A DNA stretch of 64,000 nt from Achatina immaculata (GCA_009760885.1 CM019710.1:3856686-3920685), one strand, 5' to 3'; positions 1 through 40,789 are shown, numbered from the stretch's first letter. Numbers and translations: made by a program. The notes: generated by a model not told the origin, from the letters alone.

Positions 1-160
1 AAGAAAGATGCAAGAAAATGGGCATAGGAGAACAAGAGAGAAGTTCGTGGCAGCATGATGTGAAGGCATGATGAAAAGATGATCAGACTGGTGGAAAGTA
101 TCAAGGATTAAGATTTGTGGAGAGTTGTGACCACCTACACTTGCTAACAGGGAACCTGCT
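1..160 (+). other. Unassigned, possible LINE 3' relic
   Basis: This lies in the intron upstream of the first CFAP91 exon seen. A short stretch around 80-125 reads like the tail of an RTE-like LINE (SIKDxDLWRVV), but it is too short and interrupted to assign. No other signal was recognised. Confidence 0.25.
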
Positions 161-239
161 GATACTGAATTTTCAAATTTCTGGTACTTCCTGATCATTC
201 ATAATTTTCCTTTTTTTTAAAAAACAGTGGAGAAGATGC

Positions 240-512
240 ATTAGTCTCTCATGGTGAAGGTCGGGAGTTTGGATCCAGGGTGGGGGGTGCCCCATACACC
301 CACCTGACTTCTTTTGGGAACTGAGGAAGGAGAGACAGCCAGGCATGATGCTGACCACATCACCGTCTAGTGTGCTGACAGGTCTAGGAAAGGCAGCCAA
401 CCATGATGGTGACCATATTACTGTCTAGTTTGCTGACAGGTCAGGGAAAGGCAGCCATCCATGATGCTGACCACATCACCCTCTAGTGTGCTGACGGGTC
501 AAGGAAAATACA
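240..512 (+). mobile_element. SINE (group 1) with internal 60-bp triplication
   Basis: The piece starts at the 'TCTCATGGTGAAGGTCGGGA' stretch that follows the A box in the full-length SINE at 33858-34118, so the A box itself is missing. The core segment containing 'CAGCCAGGCATGATGCTGAC' is repeated three times at about 331, 391 and 451, a 60-bp period, so a small tandem array arose inside the SINE. The distal core after 512 is not recognisable. Confidence 0.7.
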
Positions 513-810
513 GGCCTCAGTGGCTTAATATGGTTATCTTTGCTTTTAATGCCTTACATGAGTACCGAAGAGGATTGTCCGCCCATCTGCTACAGCAGTG
601 TTTGATGGGTCAGTCCTAGTTGGATACAACCCGGTTGTCTGAGCTATAGAAACGGATACCTAGCTCTTCTTCTTGTAGCTAAGAATAAAAAAAAAACCAA
701 AAGGTGTCCAGGCGTGGTTCTGGTCACATCATCAGACTTCTGACTTTTCCAATCCTGAATTTATGAGTTCTCGTTTATTTATTTATTTTTTTCCCTCTGT
801 AATGACACAG

Positions 811-30607
<29,797 letters not shown>

Positions 30608-31069
30608 TGTATCCTTGTTTCTGTGTCTAGTTATTGAGTGAAGCTTAAATTCCCCCCCACCCCGCATTAAATTTATTCATATTCCAGTTACAACTTTTTT
30701 TTTTTTTTTAAATTTAGATTTTCTTTTTTGTTTTTTTTTTTGTTGTTAAATTAAGTCAGGTAACATAATGTAAGTCAACCAGAGCACACCTGTTAGTACA
30801 GATATTTTCTTCTGTTCAGTCAGCATGTGACAAGGTCATGTGGTCAGTATCAAACCTGGACTCCCCACCCCTCCACCCCCAGGGCCCTAGAGGGAGCAGG
30901 GTGCCTATATTCCCAGTTCCTGGGACACCTCCAGGCATGACCTGAGCCTAACCACCATGCCAGACTCCAGTGCTTGTTTAAATTTGTTATTTCTGACATA
31001 TTTTGGTAGCGGTTTCTGTCTGTCTTCTTACAGCTGCACTTGTTCTAGGTGCATTTTTCATTTTTCCTT

Positions 31070-31870
31070 GATGTGACAGAAAGCAGTATATTTTGTAGTC
31101 CAGTATAATGTGATAGAAAACAGTATATTTTGTAGTCCAGGATAATGTGATAGAAAACAGTATATTTTGTAGTCCAGGATAATGTGATAGAAGGCGGTAT
31201 AGTTTGTAGTCCAGCATAATGTGATAGAAGATGGTATATTTTGTAGTCCAGCATAATGTGATAGAAGGCGGTATATTTTGTAGTCCAGCATAATGTGATA
31301 GAAGATGGTATATTTTGTAGTCCAGCACAATGTGATAGAAGACAGTATATTTTGTAGTCCAGCATAATGTGATAGAAGATGGTATATTTTGTAGTCCAGC
31401 ATAATGTGATAGAAGACGATATATTTTGTAGTCCAGCATAATGTGATAGAAGTATAGTATATTTTTAGTCCAGCATAATGTGATAGAAGATGGTATATTT
31501 TGTAGTCCAGCATAATGTGATAGAAGACAGTATATTTTGTAGTCCAGCATAATGTGATAGAAGACAGTATATTTTGTAGTCCAGCATAATGTGATAGAAG
31601 ACGATATATTTTGTAGTCCAGCATAATGTGATAGAAGTATAGTATATTTTTAGTCCAGCATAATGTGATAGAAGATGGTATATTTTGTAGTCCAGCATAA
31701 TGTGATAGAAGACAGTATATTTTGTAGTCCAGCATAATGTGATAGAAGATAGTATATTTTGTAGTTCAGCATAATGTGATAGAAGTACAATAGACTTCAT
31801 AGTCTAGTATAATGTGACAGAAAGCAGTAGGTATTGTAATCATGTTTAATGTGACAGAATGGATAGATTT
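31070..31870 (-). repeat. 37-bp minisatellite in the CFAP91 3' UTR, ~21 units
   Basis: Unit contains TTTTGTAGTCCAGCATAATG and TGATAGAAGACAGTATA. Decayed units reach 31890. It lies between the stop codon and the proposed poly(A) signal. Open frames on the - strand are repeat artefacts. Confidence 0.93.
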
Positions 31871-32281
31871 TGTAGTTGATTATAATGTGACAAAGCTGAG
31901 TAACTTTTGTGTATATCTATGTGCTTTTTTTTCTCTCTCTCTCCTTTCTCTTCAACTCTAGAAGTTTCAGAAAAAAAAAAGTATAAAATTTTAAGAAAAC
32001 TGATTTTTACCTGTCAGATTGCGTGTACACTGAATTTAAGTTATCTGCTTTTTTTTTTTTAAAAATAGGATTATTTGTTACATTAGACACAATTACTTTA
32101 AATAATACATTTTTTTGTTGTTATATTCAGTGATACTGTTTTTTTTAATGATTTTATTATTTGTAACATTCACTATATTGTTTTATATAATCTGTATATC
32201 TATATAAATACTGTATACTTTGTAATGATGAAGATTTATAGGTTTTGTTGTTATCAGTTACAGGTGATTTACTCTTGGAAG

Positions 32282-32287
32282 AATAAA
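32282..32287 (+). promoter_or_regulatory. Candidate CFAP91 poly(A) signal AATAAA
   Basis: AATAAA followed ~25-50 bp later by a GT/T-rich stretch (TTTGTTGAG, TTTGTTCATTTTTT). It would give a 3' UTR of ~1.7 kb that includes the 37-bp array. Earlier weaker signals are possible. Confidence 0.45.
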
Positions 32288-32389
32288 GGATTTGTTGAGA
32301 AAATATTTGTTCATTTTTTTTTTTTTTTCATCTTAATCCAGTTCTTGGGGTGGGGGGGGGGGGGTAAAGACGGTTTCCAATTGGTGGTT

Positions 32390-32965
32390 AGTTAGCAACC
32401 CATTCCTGATGTGCTGATGTCAAGGTTGGTGAACCATAGCTGACCAAGACCCTGTCTCACCTCTCTGATGGTAGTGATCAAGAAGTTTGATCCTTCTTCT
32501 ATCTCCTCAGAACTGTGATCTTGATGTTCTTTGTTGATCAGGGAGTTTGATCCATCCTCTGTCTCATCAGAACTGTGAACTTGATGTTCATTGCCAATCA
32601 AGGAGTTTTATCCTTCTTCTCAGAACAATGAACTTGATGTTCTTTGCTGATCAAGGAGTTTGATTCTTCTTATATCTCCTCAGATCTGTGAACTTGATGT
32701 TCTTTGCAGCTTGATGTGATGAAGATGGTAAGGCACAGCATTGTTTCAAAGTTGGGAGTGTGCTACAGTGGCTATTCTTATCATCCCTGAATGGAGCTAA
32801 AAAGAAGGAAGTGTGCAAAGCTTCTTAAGCAGACTCCACCACCATGGGGACTATGGTGGTCCCAACCCCGTTAGCCCGGGTAGGCCTATTACTGGGGGTA
32901 CCAGTGGAAAGGTGGAACAGGGTCTTGATCAGCTGTGGTTCATCAACCTTGATGCTATCTTGTCA
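32390..32965. mobile_element. Dispersed repeat R34 copy 3, inverted pair around a 60-bp array
   Basis: R34 left part at 32390-32460 (+), an array of ~4 units of 60 bp at 32465-32715 (unit has GAACTTGATGTTCTTTGC), then R34 on the - strand at 32778-32965 (GGTAGGCCTATTACTGGGGG, ACAGGGTCTTGATCAGCTGT). Confidence 0.65.
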
Positions 32966-33057
32966 GATATGGGTCATTGACAGCTAAATTGGACAGTGTC
33001 TTCATGTCCATGACATTCATTAGAGAAAAGTAAGTCAGACCAGCTTCAAGAAAGAGT

Positions 33058-33310
33058 TCATTCATTCATTTATTTGCATGTCCCTTGCGGAACTTTGCCT
33101 CCCAAACAGCACTCCTGTAGGTCTCTCGGTTGTGAGCAAGATGCCCCTGCTGCTGATGCATCCATTTGCAGATTATCAACGATGTCTTGCAGCCATCTTC
33201 ACCTTGGTCTTCCTCTCTTTCTTTTTCCCATTATGTACCCTTCCAAGACTGTCTTCTCTAGATTATCATGTTTAATGTGTCCAAAATATTTAAGTTTTCT
33301 CTCTTTTTTT
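33058..33310 (-). mobile_element. LINE-A 3' end fragment
   Basis: CATT tail at 33058, then reverse complement of the LINE-A C-terminus to about the KRIKE/LKYF region. Confidence 0.83.
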
Positions 33311-33599
33311 TTCAATGGCTACGATCACTGACTAGTACAGTCACTGCCCGGAAGGAAAGCAAGGGTAAACTATCTTCTGAAAATATACCAAGAGACCCAA
33401 ACAGCAATCAAGAAAGAGTAGACAATGAAATGTAAATATCTGAGGAAAAAAAACAATTAATGTTTCATGGCAACTTAACGGTGCATTGACCTCACATGAC
33501 TGGGTGGTTGACTATCTTACAGAGGTTATGGGTTCAATTCACAGTTATTTTGTGCCAAATTTTCTTTCATTGAAGATAACAAAGAGCAAAGTGTTATTT

Positions 33600-33827
33600 T
33601 TCATTTATTTTTTTGGCCTGCATTTAGCTGGTGTGTTGTTTTTGTAGGTGGTCCTTGACAAAAGGCATTTGCCGAAATATTGGATTGTTGCATTTTCTTC
33701 ATTTATACTTGCTCATCTTACCTTCTGTCATTCTAGTTTCTCTCCTCTTTCCTCACTTTCTCTATCTCTTTTGTAAAATTGAACCTCTCACCTGTGTCCA
33801 CCTTTATTAGTAGAACTAATTTTACCA
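33600..33827 (+). mobile_element. Penelope-like 3' terminal block (single arm)
   Basis: GTCCTTGACAAAAGGCATTT followed by GCCGAAATATTGG, then TTCATTTATACTTGCTCATC and CACCTGTGTCCACCTTTATT, matches the arms at 9.7 and 17.5 kb. LINE-B is inserted near its outer end. Confidence 0.72.
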
Positions 33828-34353
33828 TCTCTTCTCATTGCATGTCCTATGAAAGTAAGTAAAAAGAAAAGGTAACCCTGTCATGCCTTAGAGGCACATA
33901 GGGATATGGTGTTAGTGCCCATATTTTCCTTGACCTGTCAGCACACTAGAGGGTGATATGGTCAGTATCACGCCTGGCTGCCTTTCCTTCCCCAACTCCA
34001 GAAGAAGTCGGGTACCCATTTCTACAGCTGGGTAACTGGGGTGCCGCCGGCCGGATTCGAATCCCCGACCTTCGCCATGAGAGACCAGTGCACTAACCAC
34101 TTCGCCACTCAGACAACCCCTATGAAAGTACATTGTCTCTAATGAGAAGAGGGGGCATTGAAAATATTATAACAACAGGAAAAATAGAAGGAAGAAGATT
34201 AAGAGGAAGACCAAGAGAAATGATACTGGGCAGTCTGACGGGATGGTGTGAGAGGAGATCACCAGCTGAGCTGATGGCCTGCATGAAGGATCATGTACTC
34301 TGGAGAAGCATAATAGCCAACGCCAGTCGGCACGGCACCTGATGATGATGATG
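33828..34353 (+). mobile_element. LINE-B copy 3 with inverted 5' end (twin-priming structure)
   Basis: Flanked by an exact 10-bp duplication AATTTTACCA at 33818-33827 and 34354-34363. The first part (33828-33857 plus 34131-34140) is LINE-B in reverse orientation (TCTTCTCATTGCATGTCC ... CATTGTCTCT). The remainder from 34141 (AATGAGAAGAGGGGGCATTG) is forward to the (GAT)n tail. This is the organisation expected from twin priming. A SINE sits inside the inverted part. The coding part reads IENIITTGKIEGRRLRGRPR and NASRHGT with no stop. Confidence 0.88.
33858..34118 (-). mobile_element. Full-length tRNA-headed SINE (group 1)
   Basis: Flanked by an exact 12-bp duplication CCTATGAAAGTA (33846-33857, 34119-34130). 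On the - strand it starts GTTGTCTGAGTGGCGAAGTG, with A box TGGCGAAGTGG and B box GATTCGAATCC, spaced as in a tRNA gene, followed by the core (GGGTACCCGACTTCTTCTGG, CCAGGCGTGATACTGACC, GGGCACTAACACCATATCCC) and an A-rich/TACCTTTTC tail. It is the best reference copy in the window. Confidence 0.92.
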
Positions 34354-34687
34354 AATTTTACCACAGTCTTAGGTTCTCTTACGTGTCAGCCGGAGCAGTG
34401 GTTCTCACTTGGTGGTCTGCGGACCTGTCTTGGTTGAGGGAGGGAGGGGGTCTGTGACAAAAAGCTCCAGATCCTATTTCGTTTTATTCTCACTGTGGCT
34501 TGCTTAACAACCGGCAGCATAGAAGTGACTGTTTGGAACAAAGAGAGGCATGATTCCTCTCAGCATATTTAAAGCTGGTTAGCTGTCACACATTTCATAT
34601 TCTCTTCACTTGTCAGAATACCTTAGAATGTTAGATGCTGTCTGCTTTTTTTTCCCTCTTAACTCTTTTACTGTCTTTCAGCCATTT

Positions 34688-34824
34688 TCGAAGATGGCTG
34701 CTGCACATCGTTGTTGATCTGCAAATGGATGTATCAGCAGCAGGGCGTCTTGCTCACAACCGAGAGGCCTACAGGAGAGCTGTTAGGGAGGCAAAGTTCC
34801 ACAAGGGACATGCAAATGACTGAC
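34688..34824 (+). mobile_element. LINE-A 3' end fragment
   Basis: Encodes RWLLHIVVDLQMDVSAAGRL, AHNREAYRRAVREAKFHKGH, and ends CATGCAAATGACTGACTG. Confidence 0.85.
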
Positions 34825-34944
34825 TGATATTACTGTTATTTTGAAAACTCACCGAGTGTATACTGCGTTTAAAGTGTAGCATAGCATTTGCTCGTTAAAG
34901 ATTACTCACCGCGGCACCATTTCCTGAGCAAAACAGTCAGTGAC

Positions 34945-36480
34945 GAAGAATGGCAGATAATATAGTGCCAGCAACAGAATGGCAGATAATATAGTGCCAG
35001 CAACAGAATGGCAGATAATATAGTGCCAGCAACAGAATGGCAGATAATATAGTGCCAGCAACAGAATGGCAGATAATATAATGCCAGCGACAGAATGGCA
35101 GATAATATAGTGCCAGCGACAGAACGGCAGACAATAAAGTAACAGCAACAGAATGGCAGATAATGTAGCACCAGCAACAGAATGACAGATAGTATAGTGC
35201 CAGCAACAGAATGACAGATAATATAGTGCCAGCAACAGAATGGCAGATAATGTAGCACCAGCAGCAGTAGCAGATAATATAGTGCCAGCAACAGAAGGCA
35301 GATAATATTAAGCCAGCAGCAGAATGGCAGATAATATGGTGCCAGCAACAGAATGGCAGATAATATAGTGCCAGCAACAGAATGCCAGATATTATAATGG
35401 CAGCAACAGAGTAGCAGATAATATAGTGCCAGCAACAGAATGACAGATAATATGGTGCCAGCAACAGAATGGCAGATAATATAGTGCCAGCAACAGAATG
35501 CCAGATAATATGGTGTCAGCAACAATTACGGCAGATAATATAGTAACAGCAACAGAATGGCAGATAATATGGTGCCAGCAACAGAATGACAGATAATATG
35601 GTGTCAGCAACAGAATGCCAGATATTATAATGGCACAACAGAGTAGCAGATAATATAGTGCCAGCAACAGAATGACAGACAGTATGGTGCCAGCAACAGA
35701 ATGGCAGATAATATAATACCAGCAACAGAATAGCAGATAATATAATGCCAAAAACAGAATGATAGATAATATAATACCAGCAACAGAATAGCAGATAATA
35801 CAGTACCAGCAACAGAATGCCAGATATTGTAATGCCAGCAGCAGAATGGCAGATAATATAGTGCCAGCAACATAATGGCAGATAGTGTAGTGCAGACAAC
35901 AGAATGGCAGATAATATAGTGCCGCCAACAGAATAGCAGATGATATAATGCCAGCAATATAATGGCAGATAATATAGTGCAAGCAACATAATGGCAGATA
36001 GTGTAGTGCAGACAACAGAATGGCAGATAATATAGTGCCGCCAACAGAATAGCAGATGATATAATGCCAGCAATATAATGGCAGATAATATAGTGCAGCA
36101 ACAGAACAGCAGACAATATATAGTGCCAGTAACAGAACGGCAGATAAAATATACTGCTTGCAACAGAACGGCAGATAATATAGTGCCAGGAACAGAACAG
36201 CAGATAATATAGTGCCAGGAACAGAACAGCAGATAATAGAATAGCAGATAATATAGTTCCAGGAACAGAACGGCAGATAATATAGTGCCAGCAACAGAAC
36301 AGCAGATAGTATAGTGCCAGCAACAGAACAGCAGATAGTATAGTGCCAGCAACAGAACGGCAGATAATATACTGCCAGCAACAAGACGGCAGATAATATA
36401 GTGCCAGCAACAGAACGGCAAATAATATAATACCAGCAACAGAACGGCAGATAATATAGTGCTGACAACAGATAATGTAA
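34945..36480 (+). repeat. 29-bp minisatellite, ~53 units (1.5 kb)
   Basis: Unit GGCAGATAATATAGTGCCAG plus CAACAGAAT. Includes higher-order repetition: the block near 35870-35960 recurs at 35990-36080. Long - strand frames (ILSAILLLALYYLPFCCWHY-like) are artefacts of reading the array. Confidence 0.95.
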
Positions 36481-36489
36481 TGTCAGGGA

Positions 36490-37035
36490 AGAGCACACAA
36501 TCTTGACATTAATGACAACCATTAAAAACTTCATGTAAAAATGGCGGAGAAGTTGGATTTAACAATTATCCTCATATTCGCTGTAACTGTCATGTACTTG
36601 ACATCCGTATAAGTCACTTGGTTTTCAGGCACAATCCTTGGCCGATGAGGGTTGTTACAACAACCTGTGTTGTTTGTGTAGGACTTGAATAAGGAGCATG
36701 TACTTGTACTGGATAGATGTACAAGGGCCGCAGCGGTAGAGCTGGGGGATTAGTTTTATTTGTCCGTATTTAGAAAACGCACAACAAATTTAGCAGCTTT
36801 CCGAATCCCATCTTCACCAAGAACATTTTAAGATGCATGTAAATGTCACTGGAAGTTTTGTTTTTGTTTTTTGTTGTTAGATACAGCACTACAGGCAAAT
36901 ATATGGGGAATATCTAGATCAGCGGATCTCAGACTGGGGTAACCACGGTCCCCGGCTTGTATAGAAACCAAAAGATGGTATGAATTCTGTGTGTGGTTGT
37001 TTTTTTTTCTTTAAAATGTTAGATTGATTAGAATT
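36490..37035. other. Intergenic stretch, nothing recognised
   Basis: No coding potential or within-window repeat homology. ATCTCAGACTGGGGTAACCA near 36925 is vaguely hAT-terminus-like. Confidence 0.45.
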
Positions 37036-37042
37036 ATATTTG

Positions 37043-37137
37043 GATGAATCAGCAGCAGGTCATCTTGCTTACAACCGAGAGCCATACAGGAGAGCTGTTA
37101 TGGAGGCAATGTTCCGCAAAGGACATGCACATGACTG
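37043..37137 (+). mobile_element. LINE-A 3' end fragment
   Basis: GATGAATCAGCAGCAGGTCA to AAAGGACATGCACATGACTG, 95 bp. Confidence 0.78.
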
Positions 37138-37289
37138 AGAATTACATTTCAGTCTTTTTTTATCTGCGCTGTTCCATTTGGTAGTCCAGTTCCAAGAGTA
37201 GCCAGGCATTAAATATTTCGAAGCCCAGTCTTTGTATCACTTCTAAACAGAAAAGACGATTGTGTCTTTAAAGATCTGGGGGTATTTTA

Positions 37290-37585
37290 CTTCTTCTTCT
37301 TCTTCTTCTGTTAGAAGATCTGTATTTACAATGTATTTTTTATGTATATGTCTGCGTATGTATGTGTGCGTGAGTGCTATTTTATTAGGTAAATTACTTC
37401 TTCTCTTTTACTTTGAATGTAGTAGTTAAATCTTACACTCTTTTGATATGTTTTTTTTTCTAATTTAATTTGTATTTTTGTACTAAATCAAGTGTGTGGG
37501 AAGAATGAAAGATGGAGTGATGAAGGACAGAATGTAAGACGGGCCTGCGTGCCCAATTCTTTACCCTTGAAAAATAAAGACTATT
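37290..37585 (+). mobile_element. LINE-G 3' UTR fragment (CR1/L2-like)
   Basis: Shares with the 3' end of LINE-G at 58500-58560 (reverse complement) the block AGACGGGCCTGCGTGCCCAA, GACAGAATGTAAGACGGG and AATAAAGA near the end. The tail is (CATT)n at 37586-37620. Confidence 0.7.
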
Positions 37586-37632
37586 CTTTCATTCATTCAT
37601 TCATTCATTCATTCATTTATTCTTCTTCTTCT
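37586..37632. repeat. (CATT)n then (CTT)n, abutting tails of two LINEs
   Basis: (TTCA)n belongs to LINE-G on the + strand and TTCTTCTTCTTC to the (GAA)n tail of the - strand LINE-J fragment. The two elements lie tail to tail. Confidence 0.75.
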
Positions 37633-38015
37633 TTTTTCGAGGTTTTTGGTAACATCAGATCCTGATCCCTGTCGACATGGCAAAGCCTGCAGTCCTCTCC
37701 AGATCCTGATAGGAGCCCCAAAGCCTTTGCTCCAAGCTTGTGTCCTCTGGCCATGTCTCACGCCTCAGGTCTGCATGGTTTGGGGCACTCTTGAAGGATA
37801 CGTTCTGGAGTCTGGACTCCACTGCCACATGGACACTCGTCTGTGTGAGACATTTTGAATCGATGCAGATGGCTCAGTAGTCTGCTGTGGCCTGTTCTTA
37901 GACGAAAGAGGATGATTTGCTGATGTCTTTGTAGTTGGTGTGTTTGATCTGGTTCGTTGTTGCATTTCAGGTGCTTTTTCTCTTCAGACGGGTATTTTAG
38001 AACGCCCTTTTCCAA
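37621..38015 (-). mobile_element. LINE-J-like 3' end fragment
   Basis: The - strand encodes IILFRLRTGHSRLLSHLHRF, DECPCGSGVQTPERILQECP, then a stop and a further DxDLMLPKTSKK-like end with a (GAA)n tail. It matches the C-terminal region of the RT-RNase H element at 4680-4940. Immobile fragment. Confidence 0.82.
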
Positions 38016-38689
38016 TATTTTGGAAAAATAAGAAGAGCGACGAAGCCATCTTACAGGAGCTTGACATGGATGACGACTGGCCTTTCAACTAAAAAACAAA
38101 AGTTCCTCTTTGGACATGCTAAAGAACAAGATGGGGCAGGGCCCCTGAGGATAAAAAAAACATCATTTCCCCTCCCCTTAACAATCTCCCCCCACCTCCA
38201 CTTCCTCTCCCTCTTTTTTATCACTGCCCAGGCCCTGCCCTCTGAGTCCACCCTTGAAACATAGAAAACTCCTCTGGGCCCCGTAGAATTGCAGCGGATG
38301 GACCCCTCTTTCGGTGTCCTTTGTTCCAACGAGGAAGTGATGGGGTCCGGGGTAACACTGATAGTCTAAACACCATATTCACTGAGGCTGGAGTCCTGGT
38401 TAGAGAACCAGGCGCTTTTTCTTTTTTGTAGGCTGGCTATTAACAGAGAACCGTTCTGCAAAGGTCAGGCCATATAATCCCGTGAGTTCAATCTTGTGTG
38501 TATGTGTGTGTGTGTGTATGTGCGAACCATCGCACCGAAGACGGCACGCGATGATGATGAGTCTTCGAAATCAAAGAAGGGATGACTTTCCGAGCGTTAA
38601 AATCAATGCAGCATTCACAGTTATTGTGGTTATACTATATATTTTCGCGGTTTAGTGCAGCATTAGGGAATCCCCGTTATCATGGCTAG

Positions 38690-38815
38690 CTAAAGCAGTG
38701 TAATGTTACATAATGTTAATATTTTATAATGCTAATGTTATATAATATACATTCAATGTTATATAATATATAATATACATTAAATGTTATATAATATACA
38801 TTCAACATCATGAAG
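38690..38815. repeat. AT-rich short tandem array
   Basis: Repeats of AATGTTATATAATATACATT with variants, about 5 units. Confidence 0.75.
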
Positions 38816-38879
38816 GCAGTGCTGCTATCCAGAAATCAACCCATAAAAACAAAATTAAGATTTGTACCGTGATATATTT

Positions 38880-39062
38880 ACACAACAGGCCGAAGAAAAA
38901 GAGGCAGACCACGTGAAACTCTAAAAAGGACATTGTTAAGAGAGGCCAAATTAGTAGGGCATAACATCCCTTGATGTGGCTGAAAAGTTCGCCGAAAGCA
39001 GGAAAACTTGGCGAACTACCTTGGCGAGCCCTATGTGACGGGAAGGAGGTAAGATGTAAGAT
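38880..39062 (+). mobile_element. LINE-C 3' end fragment
   Basis: GGCCGAAGAAAAAGAGGCAG, then coding like GRPRETLKRTLLREAKLVGH, and the tail GTAAGATGTAAGATAT. Directly abuts a LINE-E fragment. Confidence 0.82.
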
Positions 39063-39440
39063 ATTTACTCCAATTTACTATATGAACCAGAATCCTAGAC
39101 TCTCAGCAAAAAGATGGAGAGAAAGATTAATGTAGCAGAAATATGGTTCTACAGAAAACTAGATAATATAACATGGAGAATGAAAAGAACAAATGTGCAT
39201 GTTTTAGAAAAGCTCCAAGAGCAATATGAACTTCTCAAAGAAATAAAAGTGAGGAAAACAAAATACTTTGGCCATATCAAAAGTCATAATAATATATCGA
39301 AGACTGTATTTGAAGGAAATGTGAAAGGGAAAAAAGAGCTAAAGGTAGACAAAGATGCAGATGAGAAGATAACATACGAGAATGGACAGGGTAATGCCTG
39401 GCTGACTGCATCATCAAGGCGACGGAGCAGGTAAACTGGA
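39063..39440 (+). mobile_element. LINE-E 3' end relic (RTE-like)
   Basis: Encodes LSKKMERKINVAEIWFYRKL, ITWRMKRTNVHVLEKLQEQY, IKVRKTKYFGHIKSHNNISK, TVFEGNVKGKKELKVDKDAD. C-terminal part of an RTE-like LINE. A second copy is at 54555-54725. Confidence 0.8.
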
Positions 39441-39489
39441 GATTGATTACCGCCAACCTTAGATCTGGAGAAGGCACATGATGATGGTG

Positions 39490-39845
39490 ATATATGTTAT
39501 AGCAAACGGAGGTAACTGTTTTGACAGTTGTTATTGTTTAACAATAGTCTCCCTTTTTCGGACAATGACCAAATCCGGGAAAGGAATAGCAGTCACGCAG
39601 CCAGGCAAAATAATGGAAACTACTAGATATTTCTGTCAATTTTATTATGCAGTCTTCGCATTATTGTTATTATTATTATTATTTTGTAAATTATTCCTAC
39701 TCGTCTGGAATGGCGGCCTGGTTAGATGGGTAATTAGGCTCTTGAATAATTAGTGTATAAGTATATAAAACTAAGTATATAACTAAAAGTATGTAAAACT
39801 AAGTATATAACTATACACGAAACCACTTGAGTAAAGCTATGATAA
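39490..39845. other. Intergenic stretch, nothing recognised
   Basis: AT-rich; short repeats AAGTATATAACTA-like around 39755-39825. Confidence 0.45.
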
Positions 39846-39848
39846 CAA

Positions 39849-40788
39849 AATGTTAAAACTATTTAAGAAAAAAAGTAGAAACAACTTTATTAATTAACCA
39901 TCACACAGTTTTAACGTTTCAGTTCACACCTTAATCATTCAAAAACAGACAGGACAAAGGAATAGGAAAGAGGATAAAATATAAGTTCATACGAATGATA
40001 TACAGCAGATAGGAATGGAAAAAATAGAATAAATGGAGTACTTAACTGTGGCTTGTGAGAAGCTGAGTCCAGGAGTGCGTGTGGTAGAATACGTGAAGAT
40101 GTTTAAATGGAGACTTGCGATAAGCAAGTAGTAAAGAGGGGTTTGGGACCGCGGAAAGGAGAGAGAGAGATACAGTGGTAATTTAGCCAAGAGAAGGGTG
40201 AGTGGAATAGGTGAATGTGGCTGGGGTAAAGGGTTTGTAATCTAATGCAGTGAGGAGGTTCTGAAGTCTATGTTGCTGGCGAGAAAGGAGTAGAACTTAG
40301 TAAAGAGGGAATATGATTATAAAGAAGGGGAATGTTAAGTGTAGCTGAATATCGAGTTTAAGCCATGCGGTTCCAGCATCCCGTATTCCTGATAATATTC
40401 CATCTGTATTAAGTTTTACTCCTTCCTCACCTGCAACACATATTTCAGAACCTCCTCATTGCATTACGTTGCAATCTTTACCCCTTCTTTACTACCTACT
40501 TATCACACATCGGAAGTCTCCATTTAAACATCCTCAAGCACTCTACCACACGCGCTCCTGTACACATATTCTCATAAGTCACAGCTAAGTGCTCAATTTG
40601 TTCTATTTTTTTTTGTTCTATTCCTATTTGTTGTATTCATGTGAACTTATATTTGTATCTTCCTCCCCTATTTCTTTGTCTTGTATGTTTTCTGTATTAT
40701 TAAGGTGCAGCCCGAAACGTCACAAATGTGTACTCGATAATTAATAAAGCTTTTCCTATTTTTCTTCTTTAATAGTTTTTAACATTTT
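39849..40788. mobile_element. Long fold-back element (940 bp), Penelope-like termini inferred
   Basis: The outer ends AAAATGTTAAAACTATTTAA and (reverse complement) AAAATGTTAAAAACTATTAA are inverted. Homology runs inward through TTTATTAATTA, the AAGGTGTGAAC-TGAAACGTT / AAGGTGCAGCC-CGAAACGTC block, GTTTAAATGGAGACTT, and GAGGAGGTTCTGAA. The loop is about 40270-40440. Arms are diverged (perhaps 75-80% by eye) with indels. The AAGG..GAAACGT motif resembles the AAGG..GAAATATT motif of the 9.5 and 17 kb hairpins; a shared origin is inferred. Confidence 0.7.
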
Positions 40789-40789
40789 G

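Noticed and set aside
763..810. Using the upstream ATG at 763 as the start of a small + strand gene
   Set aside because: A T-rich tract and AG acceptor lie between it and the conserved exon. The downstream exons show it is an internal CFAP91 exon.
31045..31800. Several long - strand frames (LDYKIYCLLSHYAG-type)
   Set aside because: 37-bp minisatellite in the CFAP91 3' UTR.
33078..33275. Repeated MSLAELCLPNSTPVGLSVVSK frames at several loci
   Set aside because: Antisense reading of the LINE-A C-terminus; not a conserved small protein.
34902..36534. Long - strand frames with YYLPFCCWHYIICHS-type repeats, resembling membrane proteins
   Set aside because: Translation of the 29-bp minisatellite. 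A 29-bp unit cycles through frames and hydrophobicity is a by-product.
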